Shown: positions 43,679 through 51,999 of the stretch, one piece after another
Layout of the letters: each line of letters starts with the position of its first letter
Position numbering within the stretch: the first letter of the stretch is position 1
NCBI RefSeq assembly: GCF_014203835.1
Contig: NZ_JACHJW010000001.1
Span: 6,460,501 to 6,524,500 of the forward strand
Origin: Micromonospora polyrhachis
Lineage (GTDB): Bacteria; Actinomycetota; Actinomycetes; Mycobacteriales; Micromonosporaceae
Length of the DNA stretch: 64,000 bases
Direction of reading: 5' to 3'
The notes under the pieces: generated by a model
Told to the model about the DNA's origin: nothing
The model's input: only the letters and a program-made list of their open reading frames with translations
The model's database searches: none
Made by a program: the position numbers and the translations under genes

Positions 43679-44650
43679 TTACCCGTCCCGCTCGGGATAG
43701 CCGACCGGCACCGCCGACACGTCGTCCAGGGCCCGGGAGATCTCGGCCGGCAGCGTCATCTGTTCGACCTGCAACGCGCCGAGGAGTTGCCCCACCGTAC
43801 GGGCACCGAGGATCGGGGCGACCACCCCTGGCCGGTCCCGCACCCAGGCGAGGGCGACCTCCAGCGGGGAGACGCCCAGTCCGCCGGCGGCCGTGGCGAC
43901 CGCCTCCACGATGCTGGAGCAGCGCGGCTCCAGGTAACCGGCGACGAAGCGCTCGAAGTGCGGCGAGGCGGCGCGCGAGTCAGCCGGCCGGCCGTGCCGG
44001 TACTTGCCGGTGAGCACTCCACGGCCCAGCGGCGACCAGGGGAGCACCCCCAGGCCCAGGTCCGCGCAGGCGGGCAGCACCTCCCGCTCGATCCCTCGTT
44101 CGAGCAGGGAGTACTCCACCTGAGTGGCGACCACCGGTGCCCGACCGGGGAATGCGGCCTGCCAGGTGGCCGCCCGGGCGGTCTGCCAGCCGGAGAAGTT
44201 CGACACCCCCACGTAGCGGACCCGTCCGCTGGCCACCGCGTGGTCCAGTGTTGCCAGGGTCTCCTCCAGCGGAGTGTCCGGGTCGTAGCCGTGGACCTGC
44301 CACAGGTCGACGTGGTCGGTGCCGAGCCGACGCAGTGACGCGTCGAGGGTGCGCAGCAGGTGGCCCCGTGAGCCGTCCCGCCGCCGGGCGGGGCCCGGCC
44401 GGAGCCCGGCCTTGGTGGCGATCAGCAGGTCATCCCGGGGCGCCAGGGCACCCACCAGAGACCCGAGTACGGACTCCGCCTCACCGTCGCTGTAGACGTC
44501 GGCGGTGTCGACCAGATTGCCCCCTGCGTCCAGAAAACTCCTCAGCTGGGCGGCCGCGTCGTCGGCGTCGGTGTCCCGTCCCCAGGTCATGGTGCCGAGT
44601 CCGAGCCGCGAAACCGCCAGCCCGCTTCGGCCGAGCGGTCGTTGTTGCAT
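43679..44650 (-). CDS. Aldo/keto reductase
   Basis: This 323-residue NADPH-dependent AKR barrel has LGRSGLAVSRLGLGTMTWG at the N-terminus, active-site Asp and Tyr in NLVDTADVYSDGEAE, Lys in LLIATKAGLRP, His in VDLWQVHGYDPDTPLEE, and the nucleotide loop WVRDRPGVVAPILGARTVGQL. It is divergent from the LLM oxidoreductase. Substrate unknown; a redox role on carbonyls is expected. Confidence 0.93.
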   Translation of the reverse strand: MQQRPLGRSGLAVSRLGLGTMTWGRDTDADDAAAQLRSFLDAGGNLVDTADVYSDGEAESVLGSLVGALAPRDDLLIATKAGLRPGPARRRDGSRGHLLRTLDASLRRLGTDHVDLWQVHGYDPDTPLEETLATLDHAVASGRVRYVGVSNFSGWQTARAATWQAAFPGRAPVVATQVEYSLLERGIEREVLPACADLGLGVLPWSPLGRGVLTGKYRHGRPADSRAASPHFERFVAGYLEPRCSSIVEAVATAAGGLGVSPLEVALAWVRDRPGVVAPILGARTVGQLLGALQVEQMTLPAEISRALDDVSAVPVGYPERDG

Positions 44651-44818
44651 GGGTGAACCTTATTCAGCCGGAGCCCTCAGCGACATCCGCGCTCCCGCTG
44701 AACTGGGCCGGTTCGCATGCTTCGTCGGACATCGGACCATACTCGGCGGATCCGACCGGCCGTCAGGCGAGCATTTGTGATTGCGTAACCTGGATCGACC
44801 GGCGGATCGGGAGGTCTC

Positions 44819-45871
44819 ATGCGACTCGGGCTCAGTCTCGGCTATCAGACGGCGTGGAGCACTCCCGCCGACCACCTGGCTCTCGCGCAGGAGGCCGACC
44901 GGCTCGGCTACTCGGTGGTGTGGGCCGCCGAGGCGTACGGCTCGGACTCGCCGAGCATGCTCGCCTGGCTGGCCGGGCAGACGCAACGGATCGACGTGGG
45001 TAGCGCGGTGATGCAGATCCCGGCCCGTACGCCCGCGGCCACCGCGATGACCGCCGCCACCATCGACACCGTCTCCGGCGGCCGGTTCCGGCTCGGCCTC
45101 GGCGTATCCGGGCCGCAGGTCTCCGAGGGCTGGCACGGCGTACGGTTCGCCAAGCCGCTGGCCCGCACCCGGGAGTACGTCGACATCGTCAAGTTGGCGC
45201 TCAGCCGAAAGAAGGTCGAGTACGACGGCGAGCACTACACGTTGCCCCTGCCCGACGGTCCGGGCAAGGCGCTGCGGCTGGGCTTCCACCCGCCCCGGGA
45301 GCAGATCCCCATCTACCTGGCCGCCGTCGGGCCGAAGAACCTGGAGCTGGCCGGTGAGATCGCCGACGGCTGGCTGGCCATCTTCTACGCACCCGAGTTC
45401 GCCGCCGAACACCTGGCCTCCGTCACCGCCGGTCGGGCGCGGGCCGGTCGAGAGCTGGCCGGCTTCGACGTCGTGCCGAGCGTGCCGGTGGTGGTCGGCG
45501 AGGACATCGCCCAGTGCGCCGAGTTGGTCCGCTGGTACGCGGCGCTCTACGTGGGCGGCATGGGCAGCCGGAAGCAGAACTTCTACAACCAGCTCGCCAC
45601 CCGGATGGGCTACGGGGACGCCGCTCGCGAGGTCCAGGATCTCTACCTTTCCCAGCAGCAGCGGGACGCGGCGGCGGCGGTGCCACTGGAGTTCATCGAC
45701 CGCACCTCGCTGCTGGGCCCGAAGGAGCGCATCGCCGAGCGGATGCGGGCCTATGCCGAGTCCGGGGTCACCACGCTGTCCCTGACCCTCTTCGCGGCCG
45801 ACCGGGACAGTGGAATCCAGACCCTGCGGACCTGCGCGGAGGCGCTGGACCTGGCCGGGGTCGGCGACTGA
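44819..45871 (+). CDS. LLM-class F420-dependent oxidoreductase
   Basis: This 350-residue luciferase-like TIM barrel begins MRLGLSLGYQTAWSTPADHLALAQEADRLGYSVVWAAEAYGSDSPSMLAWLAG, continues VGSAVMQIPARTPAATAMTAATIDTVSGGRFRLGLGVSGPQVSEGWHGV, and has YVDIVKLALSRKKVEYDGEHYTLP, all typical of the F420-dependent LLM group. Ribosome site GGGAGG just upstream of ATG 44819. Micromonosporaceae make coenzyme F420, so that cofactor is likely. The substrate is not assigned. Confidence 0.93.
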   Translation: MRLGLSLGYQTAWSTPADHLALAQEADRLGYSVVWAAEAYGSDSPSMLAWLAGQTQRIDVGSAVMQIPARTPAATAMTAATIDTVSGGRFRLGLGVSGPQVSEGWHGVRFAKPLARTREYVDIVKLALSRKKVEYDGEHYTLPLPDGPGKALRLGFHPPREQIPIYLAAVGPKNLELAGEIADGWLAIFYAPEFAAEHLASVTAGRARAGRELAGFDVVPSVPVVVGEDIAQCAELVRWYAALYVGGMGSRKQNFYNQLATRMGYGDAAREVQDLYLSQQQRDAAAAVPLEFIDRTSLLGPKERIAERMRAYAESGVTTLSLTLFAADRDSGIQTLRTCAEALDLAGVGD

Positions 45872-45895
45872 CCCCACCTGGCTTCGACGTTTGGC

Positions 45896-45935
45896 AGGGC
45901 CCCTTGTTATCGCTTTCTGCCTTGGAAGGGGCCCT
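45896..45935. repeat. Inverted repeat AGGGCCCCTT...AAGGGGCCCT
   Basis: Perfect 10-base arms at 45896-45905 and 45926-45935 with a 20-base loop, just after the LLM oxidoreductase stop. It may act as a terminator. I recall similar GGGCCC-containing palindromic elements repeated in Micromonospora/Salinispora genomes; unchecked. Confidence 0.6.
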
Positions 45936-45962
45936 TCCTGACAGCTGACCGACCTTAGGCTG

Positions 45963-46682
45963 GTGATCGTGGCAACCCTTCTGCTCCTCCGACATGGCCG
46001 GACCACTGCCAACGCCGACGGGGGACTGGCCGGCCGGCAGCCGGTCGAACTCGACGAGACCGGCCGGGCCCAGGCCACCGCGGTCGGGGCGCGGCTGCGC
46101 GGCCTGCCCCTGGCAGCGGTGGTGACCAGTCCACTGGTCCGCTGCCGGCAGACCCTCGACCTGGCGTTGCCGCAGTTCGCACCGACGGTCGAGGAGGGAC
46201 TGACCGAGTGCGGTTACGGTGCCTGGGAAGGCCAGCCGCTGAAGAAGCTGGCCAAGGATCCACTCTGGCCGGTGGTGCAGCAGCATCCGAGCGCGGTGGT
46301 CTTCCCGGAGGGGGAGGCGATGGCCGCGATGGCCAGCCGGGCGGTCGCCGCGGTGCGACGGTGGGACACCCGGCTGACCGCCGAGCACGGGCCGGAGGCG
46401 CTCTGGCTGGCCTGTACCCACGGCGACGTCATCAAGGCGATCGTGGCCGACGCGCTCGGCGTACATCTGGATCTCTTTCAGCGGATCGTGGCCGACCCGG
46501 GTTCGGTGACCGCGATCCGCTACACCCCGATCCGGCCGTTCGTTTTGCGCCTCAACGATGTCGGTGGGGATCTGGCCAACCTGGTGATGCCCCGGCGGCC
46601 CCGGCGCCGCTCCCGTAAGGCCGAGTCGGACGCCCCGGTGGGCGGTGGTGCGGGCAGTGGCGCGACCGGTCCGGAACGGTGA
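45963..46682 (+). CDS. Histidine phosphatase-superfamily protein (MSMEG_4193 type)
   Basis: This 239-residue protein starts VATLLLLRHGRTTANADGGLAGRQPVELDETGRAQA, with the RHG catalytic motif; GYGAWEGQPL carries the acid segment, and WLACTHGDVIKAIVADALGVHLD the second His. This matches the MSMEG_4193 group of putative phosphomutases/phosphatases. It is the first of four co-oriented genes (this, DUF3090, SCO1664, mshC), a block conserved in actinobacteria, suggesting a link with mycothiol or related metabolism that is not yet explained. Confidence 0.9.
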   Translation: MIVATLLLLRHGRTTANADGGLAGRQPVELDETGRAQATAVGARLRGLPLAAVVTSPLVRCRQTLDLALPQFAPTVEEGLTECGYGAWEGQPLKKLAKDPLWPVVQQHPSAVVFPEGEAMAAMASRAVAAVRRWDTRLTAEHGPEALWLACTHGDVIKAIVADALGVHLDLFQRIVADPGSVTAIRYTPIRPFVLRLNDVGGDLANLVMPRRPRRRSRKAESDAPVGGGAGSGATGPER

Positions 46683-46827
46683 CCCCAGCGGGATCCACCG
46701 TCGGACGAGTCCGTCCACGGTCTTGCTCCGGGAACGGCCGATGGGTGGCTGACCGACCGGGGCGCCTGGCGGCGATTCAGGTCGGTGCGCTGCGCGCCGA
46801 CGAAGTCGGCCGGATAGGGTCGTGGGT

Positions 46828-47403
46828 ATGACCCACCAGGTGCACGCCTTCGAACCGCCGGAGCGGTTCGTCGCCGGGACTGTGGGCGCGCCGGGGGAGC
46901 GCACCTTCTTCCTCCAGGCGCGCGGCGGTGGCCGGCTGGTCAGTGTCGCGCTGGAGAAGGTCCAGGTGTCGCTACTGGCCGAGAAGCTTGAGGAACTGCT
47001 CACCGAGGCGCACCGTCGGTTCGGGGTGGAACTGCCCGAACCGACGGCGGCGCTGCCCGACAACGACCCCCTGGACACCCCGGTCGACGAGGAGTTCCGG
47101 GTCGGGACACTGGGACTGGCGTTCGACGTCGACACGGCCACCGTGGTCATCGAGGCGATCGCCGCCGGTGAGACGGAGATCGAGCTTGGGGGTGCCGAGG
47201 ATGCCGCCGCGGTGGACGAGGACGAGGAGCCTGCCGAGGACCTTGACCGGCTACGGGTGCGGCTGACCCCGGCGGCGACCCGGGACTTCATCGAGCGGGC
47301 GCGCCGTGTGGTGGCGGCCGGCCGTCCCCCGTGCCCGCTGTGCGGCCAACCGTTGGACCCGGCGGGTCACCTGTGTCCGCGCCACAACGGCTACCACCGG
47401 TGA
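46828..47403 (+). CDS. DUF3090 protein
   Basis: This 191-residue protein opens THQVHAFEPPERFVAGTVGAPGERTFFLQARGGGR, followed by VSVALEKVQVSLLAEKLEELLTEAHRR, the DUF3090 signature, and ends with a small zinc-ribbon-like motif PCPLCGQPLDPAGHLCPRHNGYHR (three Cys plus His). ATG 46828 is preferred to the GTG two codons earlier. Its stop overlaps the GTG of the SCO1664-like gene (GTGA). Function unknown; universal in many actinobacteria. Confidence 0.93.
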   Translation: MTHQVHAFEPPERFVAGTVGAPGERTFFLQARGGGRLVSVALEKVQVSLLAEKLEELLTEAHRRFGVELPEPTAALPDNDPLDTPVDEEFRVGTLGLAFDVDTATVVIEAIAAGETEIELGGAEDAAAVDEDEEPAEDLDRLRVRLTPAATRDFIERARRVVAAGRPPCPLCGQPLDPAGHLCPRHNGYHR

Positions 47404-48218
47404 CTTCGTCCGACCTGCGGCCCGTGCTCGACGAGAACGACGCCCTGCGCCTGCTGCGGGGCGGCGAGTTCGAGTTGGAGGGTCGGCTGGTCGACGCATC
47501 CAACACGACACTGCGCGGCTTCCTCACCCTCGACGGGGTGACTGCCCGGTGTGTCTACAAACCGGTACGCGGCGAGCGGCCGTTGTGGGACTTTCCCGAC
47601 GGCACGCTCGCCGGCCGCGAGGTCGCCGCCTACCGGTTCTCCCGCGCTACCGGCTGGGGCCTGGTCCCACCGACGGTGCTACGCGACGGGCCGCTCGGCC
47701 CAGGTGCCTGCCAACTGTGGATCGACGAGCCTTCGGACGCCGCACCACTGGTTGCGTTCGTGCCGGCGGCAAGCCTGCCGCCCGGCTGGTTCCGGATCGC
47801 CGCCGCGCAGGACGAGGAGGGGCAGGCGTACCTCCTCGCCCACGCAGACGACCCGCGACTGGCCCGGATGGCCGTACTCGACGCTGTGATCAACAACGCG
47901 GACCGCAAGGGCGGACATGTGCTCACCGGCCCGGCCGAGCGGATCTACGGGGTGGACCACGGGGTCTGTTTCCACGTCGAGGACAAGCTGCGTACCGTGC
48001 TCTGGGGGTGGACCGGCCAGGCCCTGCCCGAGGAGTCGGTCGAGGTGCTGACCCGGCTCGCCGGTGACCTCGCCGGCCCGCTCGCCGAGGAACTGGCCGA
48101 CTGTCTCACCGGGGCGGAGATCGCCGCCGTGTCCGCCCGGATCGCCCGGCTGCTCACCCTCGGGCGGTTCCCGGACCCGCCCGAGGACTGGCCGGCGATG
48201 CCCTGGCCACCCATCTGA
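47400..48218 (+). CDS. SCO1664-family protein (PI3/4-kinase-like fold)
   Basis: This 272-residue protein shows VYKPVRGERPLWDFPDGTLAGREVAAYRFS and DAVINNADRKGGHVLTGPAERIYGVDHGVCFHVEDKLRTVLWGW, the signature of the SCO1664 family. The K-P, N-N-x-D-R-K-G and D-H-G elements are those of a phosphatidylinositol-kinase-like active site (metal-binding Asn and Asp). It starts at GTG 47400, overlapping the DUF3090 stop by four bases. The two are almost certainly co-translated; substrate unknown. Confidence 0.92.
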   Translation: MTSSDLRPVLDENDALRLLRGGEFELEGRLVDASNTTLRGFLTLDGVTARCVYKPVRGERPLWDFPDGTLAGREVAAYRFSRATGWGLVPPTVLRDGPLGPGACQLWIDEPSDAAPLVAFVPAASLPPGWFRIAAAQDEEGQAYLLAHADDPRLARMAVLDAVINNADRKGGHVLTGPAERIYGVDHGVCFHVEDKLRTVLWGWTGQALPEESVEVLTRLAGDLAGPLAEELADCLTGAEIAAVSARIARLLTLGRFPDPPEDWPAMPWPPI

Positions 48219-48336
48219 CCCACCCAGCCGACCCGGCTGCGCCCGCCCGCTGGGGTCGTACGCTCGATCCGGTGCTGTCACCTTGATCACCTCCACCCCG
48301 GGGTCGGCCGCGGTCGGCGCTGGCTAGGCTGGCGGC

Positions 48337-49578
48337 ATGGAATCTTGGGCGGGGCACGAGGTGCCGAGGCTGCCGGGAACCGGCCAGCCGCTCGCGTTGT
48401 TCGACTCGGCGCGCTGCGCCGTCCATCCCACCACCCCGGGTGCGACGGCGACGATGTACGTCTGTGGCATCACGCCCTACGACGCCACCCATCTCGGCCA
48501 CGCCGCCACGATGATCGCTTTCGACCTGGTGCAGCGGGCGTGGCGCGACGCCGGCCACTCGGTGACCTACGTCCAGAACGTCACCGACATCGACGATCCG
48601 TTGCTGGAGCGGGCCGAACGCGACGGTGAGGACTGGGTCGTGCTGGCCATGCGCGAGACCGCCCTGTTCCGGGAGGACATGGAGGCGTTGCGGATGATCC
48701 CGCCCGCGCACTACGTGGGCGCGGTCGAGTCGATTCCGGATATCGCCGAGCGCGTGCGGGAGCTGCTTGACTCCGGTGCCGCCTACCGGCTCGACGACGG
48801 CACCGGGGACATCTACTTCGACATCGTCGCGGCTCCCCGGTTCGGCTACGAGTCGAACCTGTCGCGGACCCAGATGTTGGAGTTCTTCGCCGAGCGCGGC
48901 GGTGACCCGCAGCGGCCGGGCAAGCGTGACCCGCTCGATCCGCTGCTGTGGCGGGGCGCCCGAGAGGGGGAGCCGTCCTGGTCCGGCGGGACGTTGGGCC
49001 CCGGCCGCCCCGGTTGGCATATCGAATGCGCGGCCATCGCCCTCAAACTGCTCGGCGACAGCATCGACGTCCAGGGTGGTGGCAACGACCTGATCTTCCC
49101 GCACCACGAGTGTTCGGCGGCCCACGCGGAACGGTTGACCGGCACGGAACCCTTTGCCCGGCACTACGTACACGCCGGCATGATCGGGCTCGACGGCGAC
49201 AAGATGTCCAAGTCCCAGGGCAACCTCGTCTTCGTGTCCCGGCTCCGGGCCGACCAGGTGGACCCGATGGCGGTTCGGCTGGCGCTGCTCGCCGGCCACT
49301 ACCGGGCCGACCGGCAGTGGACCGACGACCTGCTCAAGACGGCGGAGCAGCGCCTGGCCCGGTGGCGGGAGGCGGTCGAGGTCGCCAGCGGGCCGTCCGG
49401 GGCCGACCTGCTGGCCGGGGTACGGGGACGGCTCGCCGACGACCTGGACACGCCGGGCGCGTTGGCACTGGTGGACAACTGGGCGGCGGAGGCCCTCGCC
49501 GGGGCCGGCACCGACCAGGCGGCACCCGCGCTGGTGGCCACGGCCGTCGACGCGTTGCTCGGGATACGTCTCCGGTAG
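48337..49578 (+). CDS. mshC: Mycothiol ligase MshC
   Basis: This 413-residue enzyme is a cysteinyl-tRNA-synthetase paralogue that ligates L-Cys to GlcN-Ins in mycothiol biosynthesis. HIGH-type motif [27 protein letters not shown], zinc-site/substrate loop [13 protein letters not shown] and KMSKS-type [11 protein letters not shown] (about residue 287) are all present. It confirms that the organism makes mycothiol, the actinobacterial thiol. The other msh genes are elsewhere. Confidence 0.96.
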   Translation: MESWAGHEVPRLPGTGQPLALFDSARCAVHPTTPGATATMYVCGITPYDATHLGHAATMIAFDLVQRAWRDAGHSVTYVQNVTDIDDPLLERAERDGEDWVVLAMRETALFREDMEALRMIPPAHYVGAVESIPDIAERVRELLDSGAAYRLDDGTGDIYFDIVAAPRFGYESNLSRTQMLEFFAERGGDPQRPGKRDPLDPLLWRGAREGEPSWSGGTLGPGRPGWHIECAAIALKLLGDSIDVQGGGNDLIFPHHECSAAHAERLTGTEPFARHYVHAGMIGLDGDKMSKSQGNLVFVSRLRADQVDPMAVRLALLAGHYRADRQWTDDLLKTAEQRLARWREAVEVASGPSGADLLAGVRGRLADDLDTPGALALVDNWAAEALAGAGTDQAAPALVATAVDALLGIRLR

Positions 49579-49602
49579 TTTTCGCCCGTCCGGATCCGGG
49601 CC

Positions 49603-50394
49603 TCAGCCAAGTACGAGGCCGGGGTCCGGATCGGCGTCCGGCGTGGGGGCGGGGATCCGATACTCCTCGGTCAACGTGGTCATCGGCCCCGGCCAGGTTG
49701 CCTGGGAGACCTCGATCGGCCTGCGCCGCTCGTCGTAGGCCACGTGCAGCAGGTGTAGCACCGGGGTGTCCGGGCGGATCCGAAGGATCTCCGCCTCCTC
49801 CCGGCTGGGCTGGCGGGCGCTGATCTGGTCGGTGGCCGAGACGTACCGTCGGCCGATGACCTCCTCCGCTTCCTGATAGAGGGGGCGGCCGAAGGCTTCC
49901 GCGCGTTCCAGGGAGGTTTCCGCCGCGTCCGCGACGCGGAACCAGGACGCACCGACCTCGACCGGGGCATCCTCGGTGCGTACCAGATGGCGGCGGACCA
50001 CCAGTTCGCTGCCGTCCGCGACACCGAACGCGTCGGCGACCTCGGCCGGCGCCGGTGCCCGGCCGACCTCGATCAACTGTTGGCGGTAGCGTGCGGCAAG
50101 ATCGGCGTGGTAGCCCCGGTGGCCACCGTACCGCCCCCGGGAGAGCCGGTTCATGCGTCGGCGGGTACCGCGCACGAAGGTGCCGGAACCCGGCTTGGTG
50201 ATCAGGATTCCCTCGACCCGGAGCTGGTCGATGGCTCGCTGCACGGTTTGCTTGGCGACGCCGAACATCTCGGCGATGCCGGGGATAGAGGGCAGCCGCT
50301 CGCCTGGCGCCCAGTCGCCGCGACGTACCCGTTCGCGCAGTTGAGCGGCGATCTGACGGTGGGGGAACTCCGCCGCCCCCGGATTGATCTCCAT
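49603..50394 (-). CDS. GntR-family regulator with UTRA domain
   Basis: This 263-residue regulator has a GntR winged helix (PHRQIAAQLRERVRRGDWAPGERLPSIPGIAEMFGVAKQTVQRAIDQLRVEGILITKPGSGTFVRG) and a UTRA-type ligand domain (LVVRRHLVRTEDAPVEVGASWFRV, RYVSATDQISARQPSREEAEILRI, VLHLLHVAYDERRRPIEVS). Such HutC-like regulators sense sugars, nucleosides or fatty acids. It is convergent with mshC. Its target is not obvious; the neighbouring methyltransferase remnant could be a lost target. Confidence 0.93.
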   Translation of the reverse strand: MEINPGAAEFPHRQIAAQLRERVRRGDWAPGERLPSIPGIAEMFGVAKQTVQRAIDQLRVEGILITKPGSGTFVRGTRRRMNRLSRGRYGGHRGYHADLAARYRQQLIEVGRAPAPAEVADAFGVADGSELVVRRHLVRTEDAPVEVGASWFRVADAAETSLERAEAFGRPLYQEAEEVIGRRYVSATDQISARQPSREEAEILRIRPDTPVLHLLHVAYDERRRPIEVSQATWPGPMTTLTEEYRIPAPTPDADPDPGLVLG

Positions 50395-50519
50395 CCGTGC
50401 CCTCCCCTTCAGGCTTGCCCAACAGCTACAACTAGGTTCCTAGGATGCCCTAGCCGTTGTGAGGCGGTCAGCGGACACGCCGAACCCCGCCTCACGTTTC
50501 CTGACCGATGCCGCTGACC

Positions 50520-50775
50520 ATTCGACGGCCCGGCCGGCTGGGGCTTGCGCGCCACGACCGTCCCGTTGGCTCCCGGTGCGTCGAACGCGACCAGTTCCAC
50601 CTTGGTGAATCCCGCGTCGGTGAGCCATGCGGCGTACTCCACGCGGGAGTAGTTCTTGCCGCCTCGGTCTACCCGAGCATGTTCATGCCCATCAACGCCG
50701 CTGCTACGGGACCGGTGCGCTCGTCGTCGAACAGCAGTTCGGAGATCACGATCGCAGCGTCTCGGTGATCTTCTG
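50520..50775 (-). pseudogene. Remnant of a SAM-dependent O-methyltransferase
   Basis: One frame reads SELLFDDERTGPVAAALMGMNML, the core of class I small-molecule O-methyltransferases (E-L-P-DDERTGP...NML). After a frameshift near 50667-50676 a second frame reads GGKNYSRVEYAAWLTDAGFTKVELVAF and ends around VVARKP. The AdoMet-binding N-domain is missing. It is a decayed gene fragment. Confidence 0.65.
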
Positions 50776-50841
50776 GCGGCACGCGCCAACCCGCCCCGGG
50801 CGGCGGTTACCGCGTTGATTCCGGTGCGCTGGCGGACGCGT

Positions 50842-51711
50842 TCACCACGAGCCAGCCGTGGGGCCGGCTGAACCGCCTCGACGCCGCAGGTACTTTTCGA
50901 ACTCCTGGGCGATCTCGTCCCCGGTCAGCGGCTGGATTCCGGCGTCACCCACCCGTTCCTCCAGCTCGCGGACATACTCACCCAGCTCGGCGTCCTGGTC
51001 GGCGGCGGCGCGTACCCGCTTCTCCCACTCGGCGGACTCCTCGGCCAGGTCGGCCACCGGTACCGGTAGGTCCAGCAACTCCTCGACCCGGTGGAGCAGG
51101 GCGAGGGTGGCCTTGGGGCAGGGCGGGTTGTTGGCGTAGTGCGGTACGTGCACCCAGAAGGAGACAGCGTCGACCTCGGCCCGGGTCGCGGCGTCGTGCA
51201 GCACGCCCACGATGCCGGTGGGGCCGTCGTAACGGGTCGGGGTGAGCTGGTAGCGCTCGGCGGTGTCCCGCATGGAGGCGCTGCCGCTGATCGGCAGGGG
51301 CCGGGTGTACGGCACGTCGGCAAGCAACGCCCCGAGCAGCACGATCCGATCGACCTCCAGGCTGTGGCACAGCTCCAGCACCTGCTCGCAGAAGGTGCGC
51401 CACCGCATGCTCGGCTCGATGCCGCGGATCAGCACCACGTCCCGCTCGGTGCCCTCCGGGCTGGCGACCATGAACCGGGTGGTCGGCCACTCGATCCGTC
51501 GGGTCTCGCCCTCGGCCATGGTGATGGTCGGCCGGCTCACCTGGAAGTCGTAGAAGTCCTCGGGGTCGAGCGCGGTGATCTCCCGGGCCTGCCAGACCTG
51601 CTCCAGGTGTTCGACGGCGGCGGTGGAGGCGTCAGCGGCGTCGTTCCAGCCCTCGAAGGCCGCGATGGCCACCGGTGACCGCAGTACGGGCAGCCCGTCG
51701 AACTCGGTCAC
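50842..51711 (-). CDS. PAC2-family protein
   Basis: This 289-residue PAC2 protein has LPVLRSPVAIAAFEGWNDAADASTAAVEHLEQVW, DFYDFQVSRPTI, DVVLIRGIEPSMRWRTFCEQVLELC and HVPHYANNPPCPKATLALLHRVEELL, all typical of the actinobacterial family related to proteasome-assembly chaperone 2. The last ~60 residues are helical and charged. Soluble, with an assembly role possible but unproven. It is divergent from metH across about 290 bases. Confidence 0.93.
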   Translation of the reverse strand: MTEFDGLPVLRSPVAIAAFEGWNDAADASTAAVEHLEQVWQAREITALDPEDFYDFQVSRPTITMAEGETRRIEWPTTRFMVASPEGTERDVVLIRGIEPSMRWRTFCEQVLELCHSLEVDRIVLLGALLADVPYTRPLPISGSASMRDTAERYQLTPTRYDGPTGIVGVLHDAATRAEVDAVSFWVHVPHYANNPPCPKATLALLHRVEELLDLPVPVADLAEESAEWEKRVRAAADQDAELGEYVRELEERVGDAGIQPLTGDEIAQEFEKYLRRRGGSAGPTAGSW

Positions 51712-51930
51712 GCCGTCACCTCGCTGTGCTTACCGGCGCCGGGCCGGACATCGTCTACGACGGCTCCCGCGCGCTGTCCGGTGGTGGCGTCCCTGTTGTT
51801 CCTCACATTGTCAGCCTACGTGCCTGATCGGGATGCGGCCTGCCGGCCGCGCCGGTCGGTCGGTGGGGTGAGCGGCCAGGACGGTGCGGACGAGGTAGGA
51901 GGTTCAGGTACGGAGCGGACAGCGCGATCC

Positions 51931-51984
51931 AAGTCACAGTATGTGGGAGGCTGCGCCCGGCAACCAATGGCTGACGGGTGCCGG
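51931..51984 (+). promoter_or_regulatory. Structured metH leader, possible SAM- or SAH-type element (weak)
   Basis: Just before metH the leader reads CCCGGCAACC (51956-51965)...GGGTGCCGG (51976-51984), complementary apart from one mismatch, with CGGCAACC and GGGTGCC as in the P3 stem of SAM-type riboswitches. The adenine/guanine-rich core, second stems and a clear P1 could not be completed, and the element ends only 15 bases before the ATG. An attractive idea for a methionine-cycle gene, but unproven. Confidence 0.25.
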
Positions 51985-51999
51985 TATTAGCCTGGCTGG

